Under the pieces are notes generated by a model that was given only the letters and a program-made list of their open reading frames with translations, had not been told where the DNA came from and did no database searches. DNA of 47,407 nt from a virus, in the IMG/VR virus record IMGVR_UViG_3300032163_000027, positions 1 to 47,407 of that record. One strand, 5' to 3'. This document shows positions 1 to 9,898 of the stretch, piece by piece. A program made the translations under genes and the position numbers. Every line of letters starts with the position of its first letter. The first letter of the stretch is position 1.

Positions 1-256
1 CCACCCGCGCGATCTCGCAGGTGTCGCAGATGTAGTGATCGCACTTCGGGCAGTAGCCGCGCGGGCGCACGCGATCCTGATTGAGCAACACCCCGCGCTG
101 GCAATGCGTGCACATCTGGATGTCAGCCTCGAAGTTCTTCCCCTCGCCGACCGCCACCATGCCAGGGACATGCGCGACATCTTCAGGGCGCAAGCCGGGG
201 CTCGCCCGATGGTCGATTTGGAGGTAGCCGCTGCCGTGGGCCAAGGAGTGCTTCAT
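1..256 (-). CDS. Zinc-ribbon phage protein, cut by the window edge
   Basis: The frame opens at an ATG at 254-256, two bases after the stop of the gene before it, and runs off base 1 with 85 residues. It begins MKHSLAHGSGYLQIDHRASPG, a start I recognise from a widespread family of small phage proteins, and has three CxxC pairs (CTHC, CPKC, CDTC) in the last 40 visible residues that would bind zinc. The function of the family is unknown; it commonly sits near structural genes. The C-terminus is missing here, but the right end of the window opens with a frame (ECMPVKKQLDILEK) that matches how this family usually ends, so the gene probably spans the contig junction. Confidence 0.85.
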   Translation of the reverse strand, partial: MKHSLAHGSGYLQIDHRASPGLRPEDVAHVPGMVAVGEGKNFEADIQMCTHCQRGVLLNQDRVRPRGYCPKCDHYICDTCEIARV

Positions 257-258
257 GA

Positions 259-558
259 TCAGACCCAGTCGATGTCGTCGCCGCCCAAGGTGAGGGCTTC
301 GGCAGCCCCCATCACTCGCGAGGCGTCCTGCGCGACAAGACGCAACACCGGATTGGCATTCCAGCCGACCTCTACTGGCGGGGGCGGCGCAGGCAACACG
401 CGCGCCTCGCGATCGACGTCGCCACCAGGGAAGGCCGCCGAGTAACTGACACGTTGTACCGCACCACTCCCACAGGCCGGGCAGTGATCGGACCCCTGCC
501 GCGCGAAGACCCATTCTCGCTGGCACTCCAGGCAGTACCACCGCTGTTGCATGCTCAT
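259..558 (-). CDS. Small zinc-finger protein (two CxxC pairs)
   Basis: A 99-residue protein. The N-terminal 35 residues hold CLEC and CPAC, a typical rubredoxin-like zinc ribbon, followed by a proline-rich linker (PAPPPPVEV) and an acidic C-terminus. The ATG overlaps the stop of the tailspike gene as ATGA, which supports this start over the internal ATG at 552. It lies directly before a second zinc-ribbon gene, and pairs of such genes after tail genes are usual in phages. Function unknown; a role in virion assembly or in binding nucleic acid is only inference. Confidence 0.8.
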   Translation of the reverse strand: MSMQQRWYCLECQREWVFARQGSDHCPACGSGAVQRVSYSAAFPGGDVDREARVLPAPPPPVEVGWNANPVLRLVAQDASRVMGAAEALTLGGDDIDWV

Positions 559-2660
559 AGGCGCATCGCTCCAAGCGTGGTGATGAAGGGCAGGACGGCA
601 GCCGCGGCTGCCGGGTCCGCGTGTTGCAACGCCCCCACATCGAGATACCCCGTGCCCCCATAGGGCAAGACGCCCGGATACCCCGCTGCGCGACAGAGTG
701 CCCCACCGCCTGCGGTGTTGTTCAGGCTGAAGTCATTCCCGGCTGCGTTGGTGAAGGCGGAGGCTGTGAGCGTGATGAAGCCCAGGTTCGAGGCATGATC
801 AGCACTTGTCGATGTTACCGTGCCACTCGTGTTGTTGTACGCGGCACAATTGATCATGATCGGACCGAGACTGTTAGTGAGATCCCACCCCCATGCGGCG
901 TTGCTCTCCGCAAGACAGTTCGTCATAATATTCGTGTGTGATGACGTTCGTGAGGTAAAGCCGTTCCGACCATTGTTATAGGTCGCACAATTCACCGTGG
1001 CGCAGTAGGCCGTGTCCATCCTGAACCCGTCTGAGGTGGCTCCAGAATTGTTCACCGACAGACTAAAGAAACTCGTTGACCCCCCGATTCCACTCACGGT
1101 ATTGCTATAGGCGATACTCGCGTAGGCGTTGCCATTAGCCAGGGAGAACGCCGAATGCGTCGTCGCACATCCGGTCGCCGTGCATCGAATAGCCGAGCCC
1201 TGCCCAAATGCGGTGTTGGTGAAGTTCTGCCCGTGACACCAGACGGAGTTGGTCACGTTCCCGTTGATACCACGCGAGGAGGTGCGGTTATTCCCGTCGA
1301 CGATCAGCGAGCGGCTGACGGAGCCGGTGCCTGTCGCATTGATCAGCGTAAAGGTGGTAATGACCCCGTCAGCGATGAGTGTCGGACGCGTCCCGGAGGC
1401 TCCAATCGGGAGCAGATCGCCTCGCACCGTCGCGTATCCTTCAATGACTAATTCAGTGAGGGCGGAACTGAAGCAGCCCGCTGCAACGTTGGTCGAGGCG
1501 CTCGTGCTGGTATAGGTCGCCGACCACACGAAGCATTGATTGTTCGCGACGACATGGGCCCCGGCCTTCCCAAGGCTGGCGAGACACCCGCCCTGCCCAC
1601 CAACCCCTGCCGATCCGACACCCGTCGTGATATTCGCTGGCCCGCGCACCGTCGCAACTCCTGAGGCAACGGACGTAATGATGTAGCGGCCAGCCGTGAA
1701 GTTCGTGCCGCTCGTGACGACGAGGCAGTTGCCGACTTGTTCTTTCGCGAAGGGCTTCGCGGCACTGGAGACCGTCAGGCCGGCGCCCGCGCTTGCCAGA
1801 TCGGTGTAGGCGAACTTGGCCGTCGTCTGTTGTGAGTAGTCGATGCTCCAGGTCGCCGTGGTAGGAGACGTGACCGTCGCACACCCCACCACCGTCGAGG
1901 GAATCACCGGCGAGGTTTCTTTGCCCGTGGAGCCGACCGCTGATCCAATCGTGCCGTTCAGCGTGGCCGCGTTCGCTGCAACCGAACTGATCTTGTACCA
2001 CCCGGGGGTCCAGTTCGTCCCGCTCGCGATGTAGACCCAGGCCCCAACATCGCCCGCCACGAAGTTATAGGACGCGGAGGTGAACACCGGCGCCGAGGTA
2101 TTCGCCGAGGTCGCGGCCCCGTCCGTGAACATCCCGGCCGTATTCCCAAACCCGTCGAACGCGCCGCCATTGTTCGTATCGTCGCCACCGCTTTCGACTT
2201 CAAAGATCGTCGTGCCCGTGAATACCGCTGCGAGCGAGATCCCCGAGATCGACGGATGCGTCACCGCCGCCACCTGCGCCGCGAAGACCAGCACGAGCAG
2301 CGCCACCTGCGCGCCCACGAGCAGCGCCACCGAGACCGGCGTCGGCCCGCGTACTTCGAAGCCGAGCCGCTGCCGCCACCGATCCACCCGCAGCCACCCG
2401 AGACACGCCCGGCAGCACTTAATCACCGACGTCGGCATCGACAGCACCGCCCGCGTGTGATGGGCCGCGAATCGATGGACCTGCGAAGACCGAATCGTGA
2501 TGTCCTCCGCCAGGATCCGCACCGCCAGCGTGTAGGCCCGCACCACCCACGGCGAGATCGTCCGGCGTGTCTGCGCCCGCTGCTCCACCCAGCCCATGAA
2601 CCACACGCTCAGGGCATCGGTGGGACGCGGCATCCGCCGCTGAATGTGGGCAGGAATCAT
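555..2660 (-). CDS. Beta-helix tailspike-like protein with N-terminal membrane segment
   Basis: A 701-residue protein. Residues from about 140 to the C-terminus are rich in Asn, Thr, Ser and Gly, with many short turns such as NNGRNGF, NTVSGI and NNTSG, the look of a right-handed parallel beta-helix as in pectate-lyase-like tailspikes that bind or cut surface polysaccharides. The first 105 residues are unlike this: basic, Trp- and Arg-rich, with CCRAC at about 83-87, followed by a hydrophobic stretch at about 108-134 (VALLVGAQVALLVLVFAAQV) that looks like a transmembrane helix. The ATG directly follows the previous stop (TAG-ATG) and lacks a strong ribosome site, so a later start is possible. 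The depolymerase role is inferred from fold appearance; no catalytic residues were identified. Confidence 0.75.
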   Translation of the reverse strand: MIPAHIQRRMPRPTDALSVWFMGWVEQRAQTRRTISPWVVRAYTLAVRILAEDITIRSSQVHRFAAHHTRAVLSMPTSVIKCCRACLGWLRVDRWRQRLGFEVRGPTPVSVALLVGAQVALLVLVFAAQVAAVTHPSISGISLAAVFTGTTIFEVESGGDDTNNGGAFDGFGNTAGMFTDGAATSANTSAPVFTSASYNFVAGDVGAWVYIASGTNWTPGWYKISSVAANAATLNGTIGSAVGSTGKETSPVIPSTVVGCATVTSPTTATWSIDYSQQTTAKFAYTDLASAGAGLTVSSAAKPFAKEQVGNCLVVTSGTNFTAGRYIITSVASGVATVRGPANITTGVGSAGVGGQGGCLASLGKAGAHVVANNQCFVWSATYTSTSASTNVAAGCFSSALTELVIEGYATVRGDLLPIGASGTRPTLIADGVITTFTLINATGTGSVSRSLIVDGNNRTSSRGINGNVTNSVWCHGQNFTNTAFGQGSAIRCTATGCATTHSAFSLANGNAYASIAYSNTVSGIGGSTSFFSLSVNNSGATSDGFRMDTAYCATVNCATYNNGRNGFTSRTSSHTNIMTNCLAESNAAWGWDLTNSLGPIMINCAAYNNTSGTVTSTSADHASNLGFITLTASAFTNAAGNDFSLNNTAGGGALCRAAGYPGVLPYGGTGYLDVGALQHADPAAAAAVLPFITTLGAMRL

Positions 2661-2978
2661 CTAGATCCGCTCAGGATTCACCGCAATCTTCAACGTCATA
2701 TTCCGGTTCGCGTTCGACGCCTGCTCCATGTAGGTCAGAAACGTGCTGACCATAGAGATAAACGCATTGATGTCGGAGTTCAGCAGCACGTTGCGCCCGT
2801 CCACCTCCGACCCATCCACGATCACGTTCGCGTCATTGGGAAACAGCGCCGTCCACCCATTCGCCTGGGCATCGGCTTGCAGCGCCTTGCAGAGGTTGTA
2901 GAGCTGGCCGAAGCGGTCCGCGAGGGGCCGCATCTTCTCGTTGCTGATCTTGATCGCTTGCGGATTCGTGTTCGGCAT
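2661..2978 (-). CDS. Conserved phage protein of unknown function
   Basis: A 105-residue protein with a clear ribosome site (AAGGAG seven bases before the ATG). It is mostly helical with no membrane segment or metal site. Its type (MPNTNPQAIKISNEKMRPLADRF) resembles small proteins seen among podovirus tail genes. It lies between the fibre-tip-like gene and the tailspike gene, so a chaperone or minor virion role is plausible but unproven. Confidence 0.75.
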   Translation of the reverse strand: MPNTNPQAIKISNEKMRPLADRFGQLYNLCKALQADAQANGWTALFPNDANVIVDGSEVDGRNVLLNSDINAFISMVSTFLTYMEQASNANRNMTLKIAVNPERI

Positions 2979-3010
2979 TCGACTAACTCCTTACCGTCGT
3001 TCCTCTCCGC

Positions 3011-3340
3011 TCACGGACAGGTCGGCACTTCCGCGCATGTTAACAGATGTGCTTTCTCGCCGCCGACAGCTAGCGCGGTGGCAAACTCTGCCTGTGACGG
3101 ATCTACCCCCACCAGCACCCGACCTGCGCCGAAGTACGTCCACACGCCATACCCGAGTGTCACGGCGGGGTTGGTCGGCAAGACTGAAATATACACCGAT
3201 CCAATCGGTAATGGTTGTCCGCCGCCGCTGACGTCTTGAATGCTGAACGGCGACTGGTCCTGTCGGCGCATGGCGGTCTGCGTCCGGGTGACCTTGGTCG
3301 CCTTCTGGCGGGCCGCGGTGAGGAACGTTCCCAGTCCCAT
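3011..3340 (-). CDS. Small fibre-tip / baseplate-like protein
   Basis: A 109-residue protein. Residues about 45-85 contain the pattern PIGSVYISVLPTNP then YGVWTYFGAGRVLVGVD, which I recognise as the YGxWxxxGxGRVLVGVD unit found at the C-termini of phage tail fibres and baseplate proteins. The start shares one base with the stop of the large ejection protein (TGATG). Here the unit stands alone as a small gene, so it may be a fibre tip attached to another virion protein, such as the tailspike encoded next. Confidence 0.75.
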   Translation of the reverse strand: MGLGTFLTAARQKATKVTRTQTAMRRQDQSPFSIQDVSGGGQPLPIGSVYISVLPTNPAVTLGYGVWTYFGAGRVLVGVDPSQAEFATALAVGGEKAHLLTCAEVPTCP

Positions 3341-6300
3341 CAGCGGGCCTTTGGCGCACCCGTGAGGAGCACCAGCGGGTTCTTAGTGCGCCCTTCGGCG
3401 AGCTCATGATACCCGGACACGATCCGGTCAGCGGCGACGGCGGGGAACCCGATGGCGCGTTCACCGAACCCGACGACCGCCTTGACGAGCGCGTCGTCGA
3501 CGACCCCCTGCTCGACCTGTTGCCCAGCTCGGTAGAACTGCACCATGAGCGACATGAACGCCGGGCCTTCGTACCCCCTGTTGCCCTGGGTCAATGCGGC
3601 CGTCGCTTCCCGGACCAGGACGATGCCGTTGAGGGCGCCGCTGAGCGTTTCCTTCGCCACCAGTCCCAGCCACCGCTCCGTCCACTGCGCCCAGCCTTCA
3701 TCATCGTCAGGCGGAGGAATGCGCCCCATGAGATTTCCGAGGGCCAGCGTCCAGATCGCCGGCCCGATGTTGATCAGAAGCAACGACCCCATGAGTTTCA
3801 CCACGTCCGATGGGATCGCGAAGTCCGTCCGACCCACGGCCCGCATGTTCTGGTTCAGGAGCATGTTCCCGTAACTGTAGAACATCAGCCACGCCCGGAC
3901 GAGTGGGCGCCCGCGCTGTACGCCGGCCATGTCTTTGATCTGGTCGCCGCCCTGCGAATCGAGCACGGCCTGATCCGCGAGCGCCACCGCCCTGGCGTCG
4001 TCTGTGGGGTCAAGCGCCAGGTACTTCTCGTAGGCGCCGAGCCACGTCGGGATGTCCGCGACCTGCTGGGCAAGGCCGATGTGCCAGGTGAGGCCGTCGA
4101 TCAACGTCTGCTGCGTGACCTTGTCCGTCGTCACCGTGCGGAGCAGTGTATCGAACCACCCGCCTGGCACGCGGAACGCATTTTTCAGTTCGTGGAGTTC
4201 CGGGGTCAACCCGCCCTTGATCCGATGTCGCATGAGCGCCGACTTCGACGCGACGAACGCGCGGCCGTGATCCATCGTGAGCGGGGACGCGAGCCACGAG
4301 CGCAACCCGCGCAGCACCGGCACGACACCGGCTTCCTCCATCCCGTTCATCAGGCCCGAGGGCTGTTGAACCATCGTCCAGATGTTCAGCCCGAGGGATG
4401 CTGTTTGCACTCGGCCCTTCAGCCACTGTGCGACGTCGTCGAGCATGTGCTCCCCACCGGGCAGGGAGCCCGCGGCCAGATCCGTCAGCATCGTGTTTAG
4501 TTGCTGATAGACCTGATCGCCCTTCGCGGTGTAGACCGCGTCCTTGAACGCGCCCGATTGCACGATCCGTGACACGTCCATGAGCATCTGCCGATGCGTC
4601 AGGTAGTGAATCACTTCATCGACGTGGCGGAACATGACGCCCATGTCGAGCCGCAACGGGAGTTCAACGTGGGCACGACGCGCCTCGGTGAACCCGTCCT
4701 TCGTCTGCTGCCGGCCGTAGGCCGACCCCAGGGACGCTTTCGCGAGGTCGAGGGCTTCCTTCTTGACCTTGGCGTCCTTGCGCGAGTCGTACTTGAGCGG
4801 GTAATACGCCCCTTGCACTGGGCCGAACTTGGTCTGGATGGTGACGCCGGTGACCATTTTCGGACGCACGCCGCTGACTTGATGTTCCAAGGCGGCGATC
4901 TCCGGGCCGTACTGCCCAATGAAGGCCCAGACGTCCTTGACGTACTCCCAATCCTGCTGGGTCAGCGTGTCGAGCACCGCTTCGGCATCGGCCTGGGTCA
5001 ACCGCAGGATCTTGTCTGAGCGCACACGATCCTGGCCCGTGGCCGTGCCGAAGTTCAACGCAATCGCCAGTCGGCCTTCGAGCGACAGCGGCAACGCGCG
5101 CCCACTCGGGAGCTGCACCGTCACCGTGTGATTCAGGTCGGTCAGCCGTCCCCCAGGAAACCGCTTCGTGACGACCGCCCAGAGGGCTTTGCCGGCGGCG
5201 ACGTTGCGCTCCTGCTTCGCATCCGACGCCGCATTGATCGGCCGCTCGATGGCCTCCCAGACCGGCCCGCCGACCACGCCACCGTCGAGCGCCCGGACGA
5301 GCGTGGACAAGCGCGAGTGCGCCGCGACCTTCCCCTCGAAACTGCGAATCGCCAAGTCTGCCGTCGTGCGAATCTCGACCTGTTCAGGCCGCGCCGTGGT
5401 GTTCGCCGCGATGGAGTCGGCCAGGGACTGCGCGAGTTCCCGAGCCGCGATCCGGTCCGTCTCGGCCTTCGACGACATCGTCCAGAGCGACGTCACGGCT
5501 TCGTGGAAGTCCGCGAACTGCGCCCCGGTCATCGTGGCGAGCGTCGGGGCCTTCGCCAGGAGGTCGTCGATGATGGGCTTCAGGAGCTTCGCGGTTTCCG
5601 GGTCGTACTTGTCGACCAGCGCGAGGGCTTCCGTTGCCGTCGTCAGCCGCGTCCGGGTCGGCCAGAAGTACCGAGCCGCCAGGAACCGCGCCGCGTTCAC
5701 GAGGTCCATGTCGTGCGTCTTGGCGAGCACCTTGTCCGCCTTGAACATCTTGTCGTACGCGGTACGGGCTGCGTCGACGCTGTCCCGCAACGCCTGCGCC
5801 TCGGTGAACAGTGCGAGGTTCGCCAGTTGCGACTGCTTCTCCGAGACCGCTGTGTCGAACTCGTTCTTCGCCGCCGCTTCCACCGCACGCCCAGCGGCTC
5901 TGGTCGCCACGGCCAGATACCGCGCCGGGCTGACGAGCTTCAACGGCATCGCCAAGATCGTGTTGTGCGCCCACGCCGCCAGAGTCGCCGGGTCGTAGAT
6001 GACCGCCCGCAGACGTTCAACGGCGGCGTTCGCGCGGGCCGTGTCGCCCGCCTTCGCCGCCTTCACCGATGGTGCCGCGTCCGCCTGGAGCTTCCGCAGC
6101 ATCCCGAGTTCGGCCCGGATGACGTCCTGTTGCTTCGTGCTGATGACCGCCTTCGTCGCTTCTTCCGCGATGGTTGTCGGGTCAGTTCCGATCTCCCCGT
6201 GACGCGCCCGGAGCATCTGCTCAGTCCGATCCGCGATCGCCTCGTCGATATGGGGCGCCGCAACGATGGCGTCCACGAGCGCCTTCCCGTCCTCGAACCC

Positions 6301-9300
6301 GAACAGGGAGGCCACCAGATCGGCCGGCACGCCACCGTCACGGGCGTAGACGTACGGCTTCGGGAGCCGTTTCAGGATGTCCGCGCCGAACTGCGCCACC
6401 AGATCGGCCTTGGAGAGCTTTAGGGGCACCGTAGGGGCACCCTCGGTCAGGGGTGACCCGTCAGCCTTCAGGCCCGTCCGAATGGCTGCTAGGGCCGCGT
6501 AGACGGGTTCCTGCCCCACCTGGGCCGTCGCCTCAGCCGCCACCCGTTCCCGTTCCGCCCGCCAGAAGGCATCGTCTTCGCTAAGGATGTCCTTCATCAA
6601 GAGGGTTTGCAGGGTCGACCTGGCCTCGTCTCCAGCGGCCCGAATCTTGTCCTGGTAGCCCGCAAACTCCTCGGGATGCACCGTGGCCATCGCCGCCGTG
6701 AACAACGGTTCGAGCTTGACCTCCTGCTGCGCGGCCTTGATCGCGTCGTCGGTCGCGAGCATCCGGTCGAAGACCGCCTTGACCTGGGGCGAGAGCGTGA
6801 CTTGGAACCCGGCGTCACGGGACAGGCCGGCGAGGTTGCGGTAGAGGGCCGTCAACCACCGAGCGGCTCGGGCGAACACGGCACGGAGGGCCGCACTCGG
6901 GGCCTCGCCCTTCATCACATACGCCTCGAAGCCACGCGCGATGCCTTCCTGGGGCTTCTCGCTGACCTGGATGTCGGGATGGTCGGCTCCGGGATACTCA
7001 GCCCGCAGCGTGGCGGCGTCATCGATCAACTGCTGCTGCTCCGGCGTGCGGGCGGTGGGCTCAATCGCGGACAGCGTATCGGCCAGCGAGAACAGCATCT
7101 TCGAGAACAGATGCGCCGGTTCGTGGAACATCGTCGAGCGGTTGACGCCGGAGAAGATCCGAATGATCGGCACGGTGCCGTGGGGGAACTGGATACTCCC
7201 ACGAGCCCCTTGGAACAATGGCTGGCCCTGCTGCACCGCCTGCGCGAGGTCTGGTGTAATGAGAATGGCTGGCTGGGCGAGTCCTGCCGCATCGGTCGCA
7301 TCGAGTTCATCCTGGAGGCGTCCAATGTCGGCGATTGCAGGGCCGGCTCCCAGCGTGACGTCCTTCACCACCACCTGATTCGCCGCGAGATAGTCCAAGA
7401 CTTCCTGCTTCGTGTAGGTCGTCCCGTTCGCCAAGTCCTCCACGCGCGTCAGATCGAACTCCCCGGCAGATACCCCGGCGTTCTTCAGTTGCGCTTTCCA
7501 CTGGGCACCCGTGGCCTTGCCCTGCTTCGAGGACTCGATGGCCTTGGTCAGGCGGGAGAAGAAGACGGGGGCGGACGCGGGCTGCTGGTAGAGGATGTTC
7601 GGGTTCGACGGGTCGTAGGTGCCGACGTTGCCCGTGGCGGATTTGACGCCAGCCGGATCGAAGACCACGATCTCGCGTGAGGCGTTCTTCGCGCCCACGG
7701 TGGCCGCGTCGTACTCGAGCACCACGCCGTCGTAGCCCTGCGCCTTCAGCGTCTCAGTCCATGCGTCAGATGCCGCTCGTCCAGCCGCCGCGCCTTCGTT
7801 GTGCGAGATCAATTGAAGCCGCTGCTTGTCGGCAAGCGTGGCGTGGTACGGATTCGTCAGCCGCGCGTAGAGTGGCAGCACCTGCTCGTTCGCACGTCCG
7901 GGCTTGAGCATCGCGTAACTCGACGCCAGATTCGGATCCGTCGTCAGGTAGACACCCGTGCCGAGCCAGCCTGTGTCCTTCCGGTTCGGGTGGTCCAGGT
8001 CGAACGATTCCACGTTGTCAGCCGTGCCGTGGTACACAACCTGCGGCGCGCCGTTCGTGGTGGCGATCTGGCTCTCGCCGAACCACGCCTTGAACGCGGG
8101 CATGTCTACATGCGCCGCCTGTTCGAGTGCTCCAGGCACGGGCGCATTCCCAGCCACGATCTGCGGGAGCCACTGGCGCAGCAAGGCGTCCAGGGGCACG
8201 CCAGCGCGCTGCGCGAGCACGGGGAAGGCTTCGGCCAGCACCGTCGCCTGCGTACGCGCCGTGGCCTCGCTGACGCGCCCGGTGGCCACAAGCTGCGCCG
8301 CGATGTTCGTGCGAATCGCCTCCTGGGGGGTCGGCTGCACGGGTTCCGTGGCCGCCGCCTGCTGCGTCTCCAGGTCGGCCTTCGTCTCCACCGCGTTCTG
8401 CTGATACGGCCCGAAGCGGACATGCGACTCGAAGAACGCCTCGTGGCCGGACCCTGGGACGTGCGACAGGTAGTTCCCGACCGGGATGACGATCTCCGCG
8501 TTGGGGTCGCCGCTGGCACTGGCGCGTTGGAAGGCTTCCGGGTCGCCGGTCAAAGCGGTGATGGCCGCTTCGGGGTTGACGCCCTTCTTTTGGAAATACT
8601 CGATGGTCGCCGCGAGGGGAACCGAGGGCTCGATCCCGACGTGGTCGGCGACGGACTGCGCGAAGTTGGAGAAGTCCGGCTGGGACCGCTCCTTGAGCTT
8701 CGAGGCGTCTGCCGCCGCGTGCAGGGCTGTCGCGGCGCGTTGTGATTCGGAGGTGCCGACTACGCGGTTGACGACATGTGCGAACCCACCGGATGCCACC
8801 ACGATGCCGAGCGTTTGGATGATTGTCTGCGCTTCGGCCTCTGGCAACGCCGACAGGTACTCGCTGAGCGGTCGGTCTGGGTGGTACGTCAGGAAGTCGT
8901 TCAGGTTCTCGGTGGCTGTCGCGGCGATTTCGTTCGGGAGTTCCGTCTTGAACTGGTGCTTCAGGACGGTCCAGAACGCCGCCTTGTCAGCGAGGTCTTG
9001 AAACAGCGCGTGGACCGGCATGATCTCGGTGCCGGTTTCGAGTAGGCCCTGGATGTCGCTATGCACCATCGCGCGCAAGGGGCTCAGGCCCGCGTCGATG
9101 CCCTGACCGAACGCTTGCCCGGCGGTCGTGACACCCATCGCGGTCAAGGCCGGCAGGGGCGAGCCGGTGAACATCCCGAAGATCATCCCTGGGGCCATCT
9201 GCCCAAGCGAGGCCGGGATGCCCAACGCCGTGTCACCGAGCCACCCGAACCCCGTTTGCTGGCCTTCGATCTCTGACGCCGCACGTTCGAAGAACTGCCG

Positions 9301-9897
9301 CGAGGCTTTGAACTCGTCGCGCCAGTCCGTGCCGATGTGCGGGGCCTTGATCTGCGGGTAGTAGGTGGAGATATTCACCGTGTGCGCGATGTTCTCGCCC
9401 ATCCCAGCGAGGCCCGCCGCGAACCGGGCCGTCATGCCAGAGGCCAGCGACCGCACGGCCGCGCCGGTGTACCGCAGCGTCTTCTCAACCGCGCCCAGGT
9501 TCTCGTAATCGTCATGCGCCAACGCCGCATTGTCCGGTTGACTCGCCCAGTCCGCCAGCGTGGGGGAGTCGCGTCGGATGGCCGCGAAGTCCACCAGCGG
9601 CGCCGCGCCACGGATACCCAGGTTCTTGAGGTGCTGTTCGGCCAGCGTGACCGGGAGGTCGTTGGCTCGGCCAAACGCCGCCGCCTTCGCCCGCAGGTCC
9701 GGGTTGACCGTGCGCGCGGCCTGCTGGATGACGTTGAACCGGGCCTCGTCTTCGATGTCGAGTTGATCGCGAATCCCGGCGTACTTGTTCGGTGACGGCT
9801 CAGACCCCAGCGGCACAGGGGTCGGCACGGCCGCGCCCAATGGCGCTTGAGCCGGGAACAATTCGTCCGCGAGGCCGGAGTACTTGCTCTGTGGCAC
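3340..9897 (-). CDS. Giant internal virion / ejection protein (T7 gp16-like position), polyvalent
   Basis: I place the start at a GTG (9895-9897), one base after the previous stop and seven bases after GAGG, giving about 2185 residues; a longer frame to 9990 overlaps the previous gene. Position after two core-protein genes matches gp16 of T7, which enters the host and helps DNA cross the envelope. Near residue 620 is VVYHGT followed by GWLGTGVYLTTDPNLASSYA and PNILYQ, the pattern of ADP-ribosyltransferase domains in polyvalent proteins. Near residue 923 is FHEPAHLFSKML with EGIARGFEAYVMKG downstream, a zincin HExxH signature. Between them KATGAQWKAQLKNAGV...EVLDYLAANQV resembles a linker domain of the same class. 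The C-terminal 1000 residues are helical. Substrates are unknown; ejection is inferred from context. Confidence 0.85.
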   Translation of the reverse strand: MPQSKYSGLADELFPAQAPLGAAVPTPVPLGSEPSPNKYAGIRDQLDIEDEARFNVIQQAARTVNPDLRAKAAAFGRANDLPVTLAEQHLKNLGIRGAAPLVDFAAIRRDSPTLADWASQPDNAALAHDDYENLGAVEKTLRYTGAAVRSLASGMTARFAAGLAGMGENIAHTVNISTYYPQIKAPHIGTDWRDEFKASRQFFERAASEIEGQQTGFGWLGDTALGIPASLGQMAPGMIFGMFTGSPLPALTAMGVTTAGQAFGQGIDAGLSPLRAMVHSDIQGLLETGTEIMPVHALFQDLADKAAFWTVLKHQFKTELPNEIAATATENLNDFLTYHPDRPLSEYLSALPEAEAQTIIQTLGIVVASGGFAHVVNRVVGTSESQRAATALHAAADASKLKERSQPDFSNFAQSVADHVGIEPSVPLAATIEYFQKKGVNPEAAITALTGDPEAFQRASASGDPNAEIVIPVGNYLSHVPGSGHEAFFESHVRFGPYQQNAVETKADLETQQAAATEPVQPTPQEAIRTNIAAQLVATGRVSEATARTQATVLAEAFPVLAQRAGVPLDALLRQWLPQIVAGNAPVPGALEQAAHVDMPAFKAWFGESQIATTNGAPQVVYHGTADNVESFDLDHPNRKDTGWLGTGVYLTTDPNLASSYAMLKPGRANEQVLPLYARLTNPYHATLADKQRLQLISHNEGAAAGRAASDAWTETLKAQGYDGVVLEYDAATVGAKNASREIVVFDPAGVKSATGNVGTYDPSNPNILYQQPASAPVFFSRLTKAIESSKQGKATGAQWKAQLKNAGVSAGEFDLTRVEDLANGTTYTKQEVLDYLAANQVVVKDVTLGAGPAIADIGRLQDELDATDAAGLAQPAILITPDLAQAVQQGQPLFQGARGSIQFPHGTVPIIRIFSGVNRSTMFHEPAHLFSKMLFSLADTLSAIEPTARTPEQQQLIDDAATLRAEYPGADHPDIQVSEKPQEGIARGFEAYVMKGEAPSAALRAVFARAARWLTALYRNLAGLSRDAGFQVTLSPQVKAVFDRMLATDDAIKAAQQEVKLEPLFTAAMATVHPEEFAGYQDKIRAAGDEARSTLQTLLMKDILSEDDAFWRAERERVAAEATAQVGQEPVYAALAAIRTGLKADGSPLTEGAPTVPLKLSKADLVAQFGADILKRLPKPYVYARDGGVPADLVASLFGFEDGKALVDAIVAAPHIDEAIADRTEQMLRARHGEIGTDPTTIAEEATKAVISTKQQDVIRAELGMLRKLQADAAPSVKAAKAGDTARANAAVERLRAVIYDPATLAAWAHNTILAMPLKLVSPARYLAVATRAAGRAVEAAAKNEFDTAVSEKQSQLANLALFTEAQALRDSVDAARTAYDKMFKADKVLAKTHDMDLVNAARFLAARYFWPTRTRLTTATEALALVDKYDPETAKLLKPIIDDLLAKAPTLATMTGAQFADFHEAVTSLWTMSSKAETDRIAARELAQSLADSIAANTTARPEQVEIRTTADLAIRSFEGKVAAHSRLSTLVRALDGGVVGGPVWEAIERPINAASDAKQERNVAAGKALWAVVTKRFPGGRLTDLNHTVTVQLPSGRALPLSLEGRLAIALNFGTATGQDRVRSDKILRLTQADAEAVLDTLTQQDWEYVKDVWAFIGQYGPEIAALEHQVSGVRPKMVTGVTIQTKFGPVQGAYYPLKYDSRKDAKVKKEALDLAKASLGSAYGRQQTKDGFTEARRAHVELPLRLDMGVMFRHVDEVIHYLTHRQMLMDVSRIVQSGAFKDAVYTAKGDQVYQQLNTMLTDLAAGSLPGGEHMLDDVAQWLKGRVQTASLGLNIWTMVQQPSGLMNGMEEAGVVPVLRGLRSWLASPLTMDHGRAFVASKSALMRHRIKGGLTPELHELKNAFRVPGGWFDTLLRTVTTDKVTQQTLIDGLTWHIGLAQQVADIPTWLGAYEKYLALDPTDDARAVALADQAVLDSQGGDQIKDMAGVQRGRPLVRAWLMFYSYGNMLLNQNMRAVGRTDFAIPSDVVKLMGSLLLINIGPAIWTLALGNLMGRIPPPDDDEGWAQWTERWLGLVAKETLSGALNGIVLVREATAALTQGNRGYEGPAFMSLMVQFYRAGQQVEQGVVDDALVKAVVGFGERAIGFPAVAADRIVSGYHELAEGRTKNPLVLLTGAPKAR

Positions 9898-9898
9898 G

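Noticed and set aside
5128-6423. 431-residue open frame on the plus strand
   Set aside because: Lies opposite the giant core protein, is Arg-rich and low-complexity, and has no ribosome site; a shadow of GC-rich codon use.
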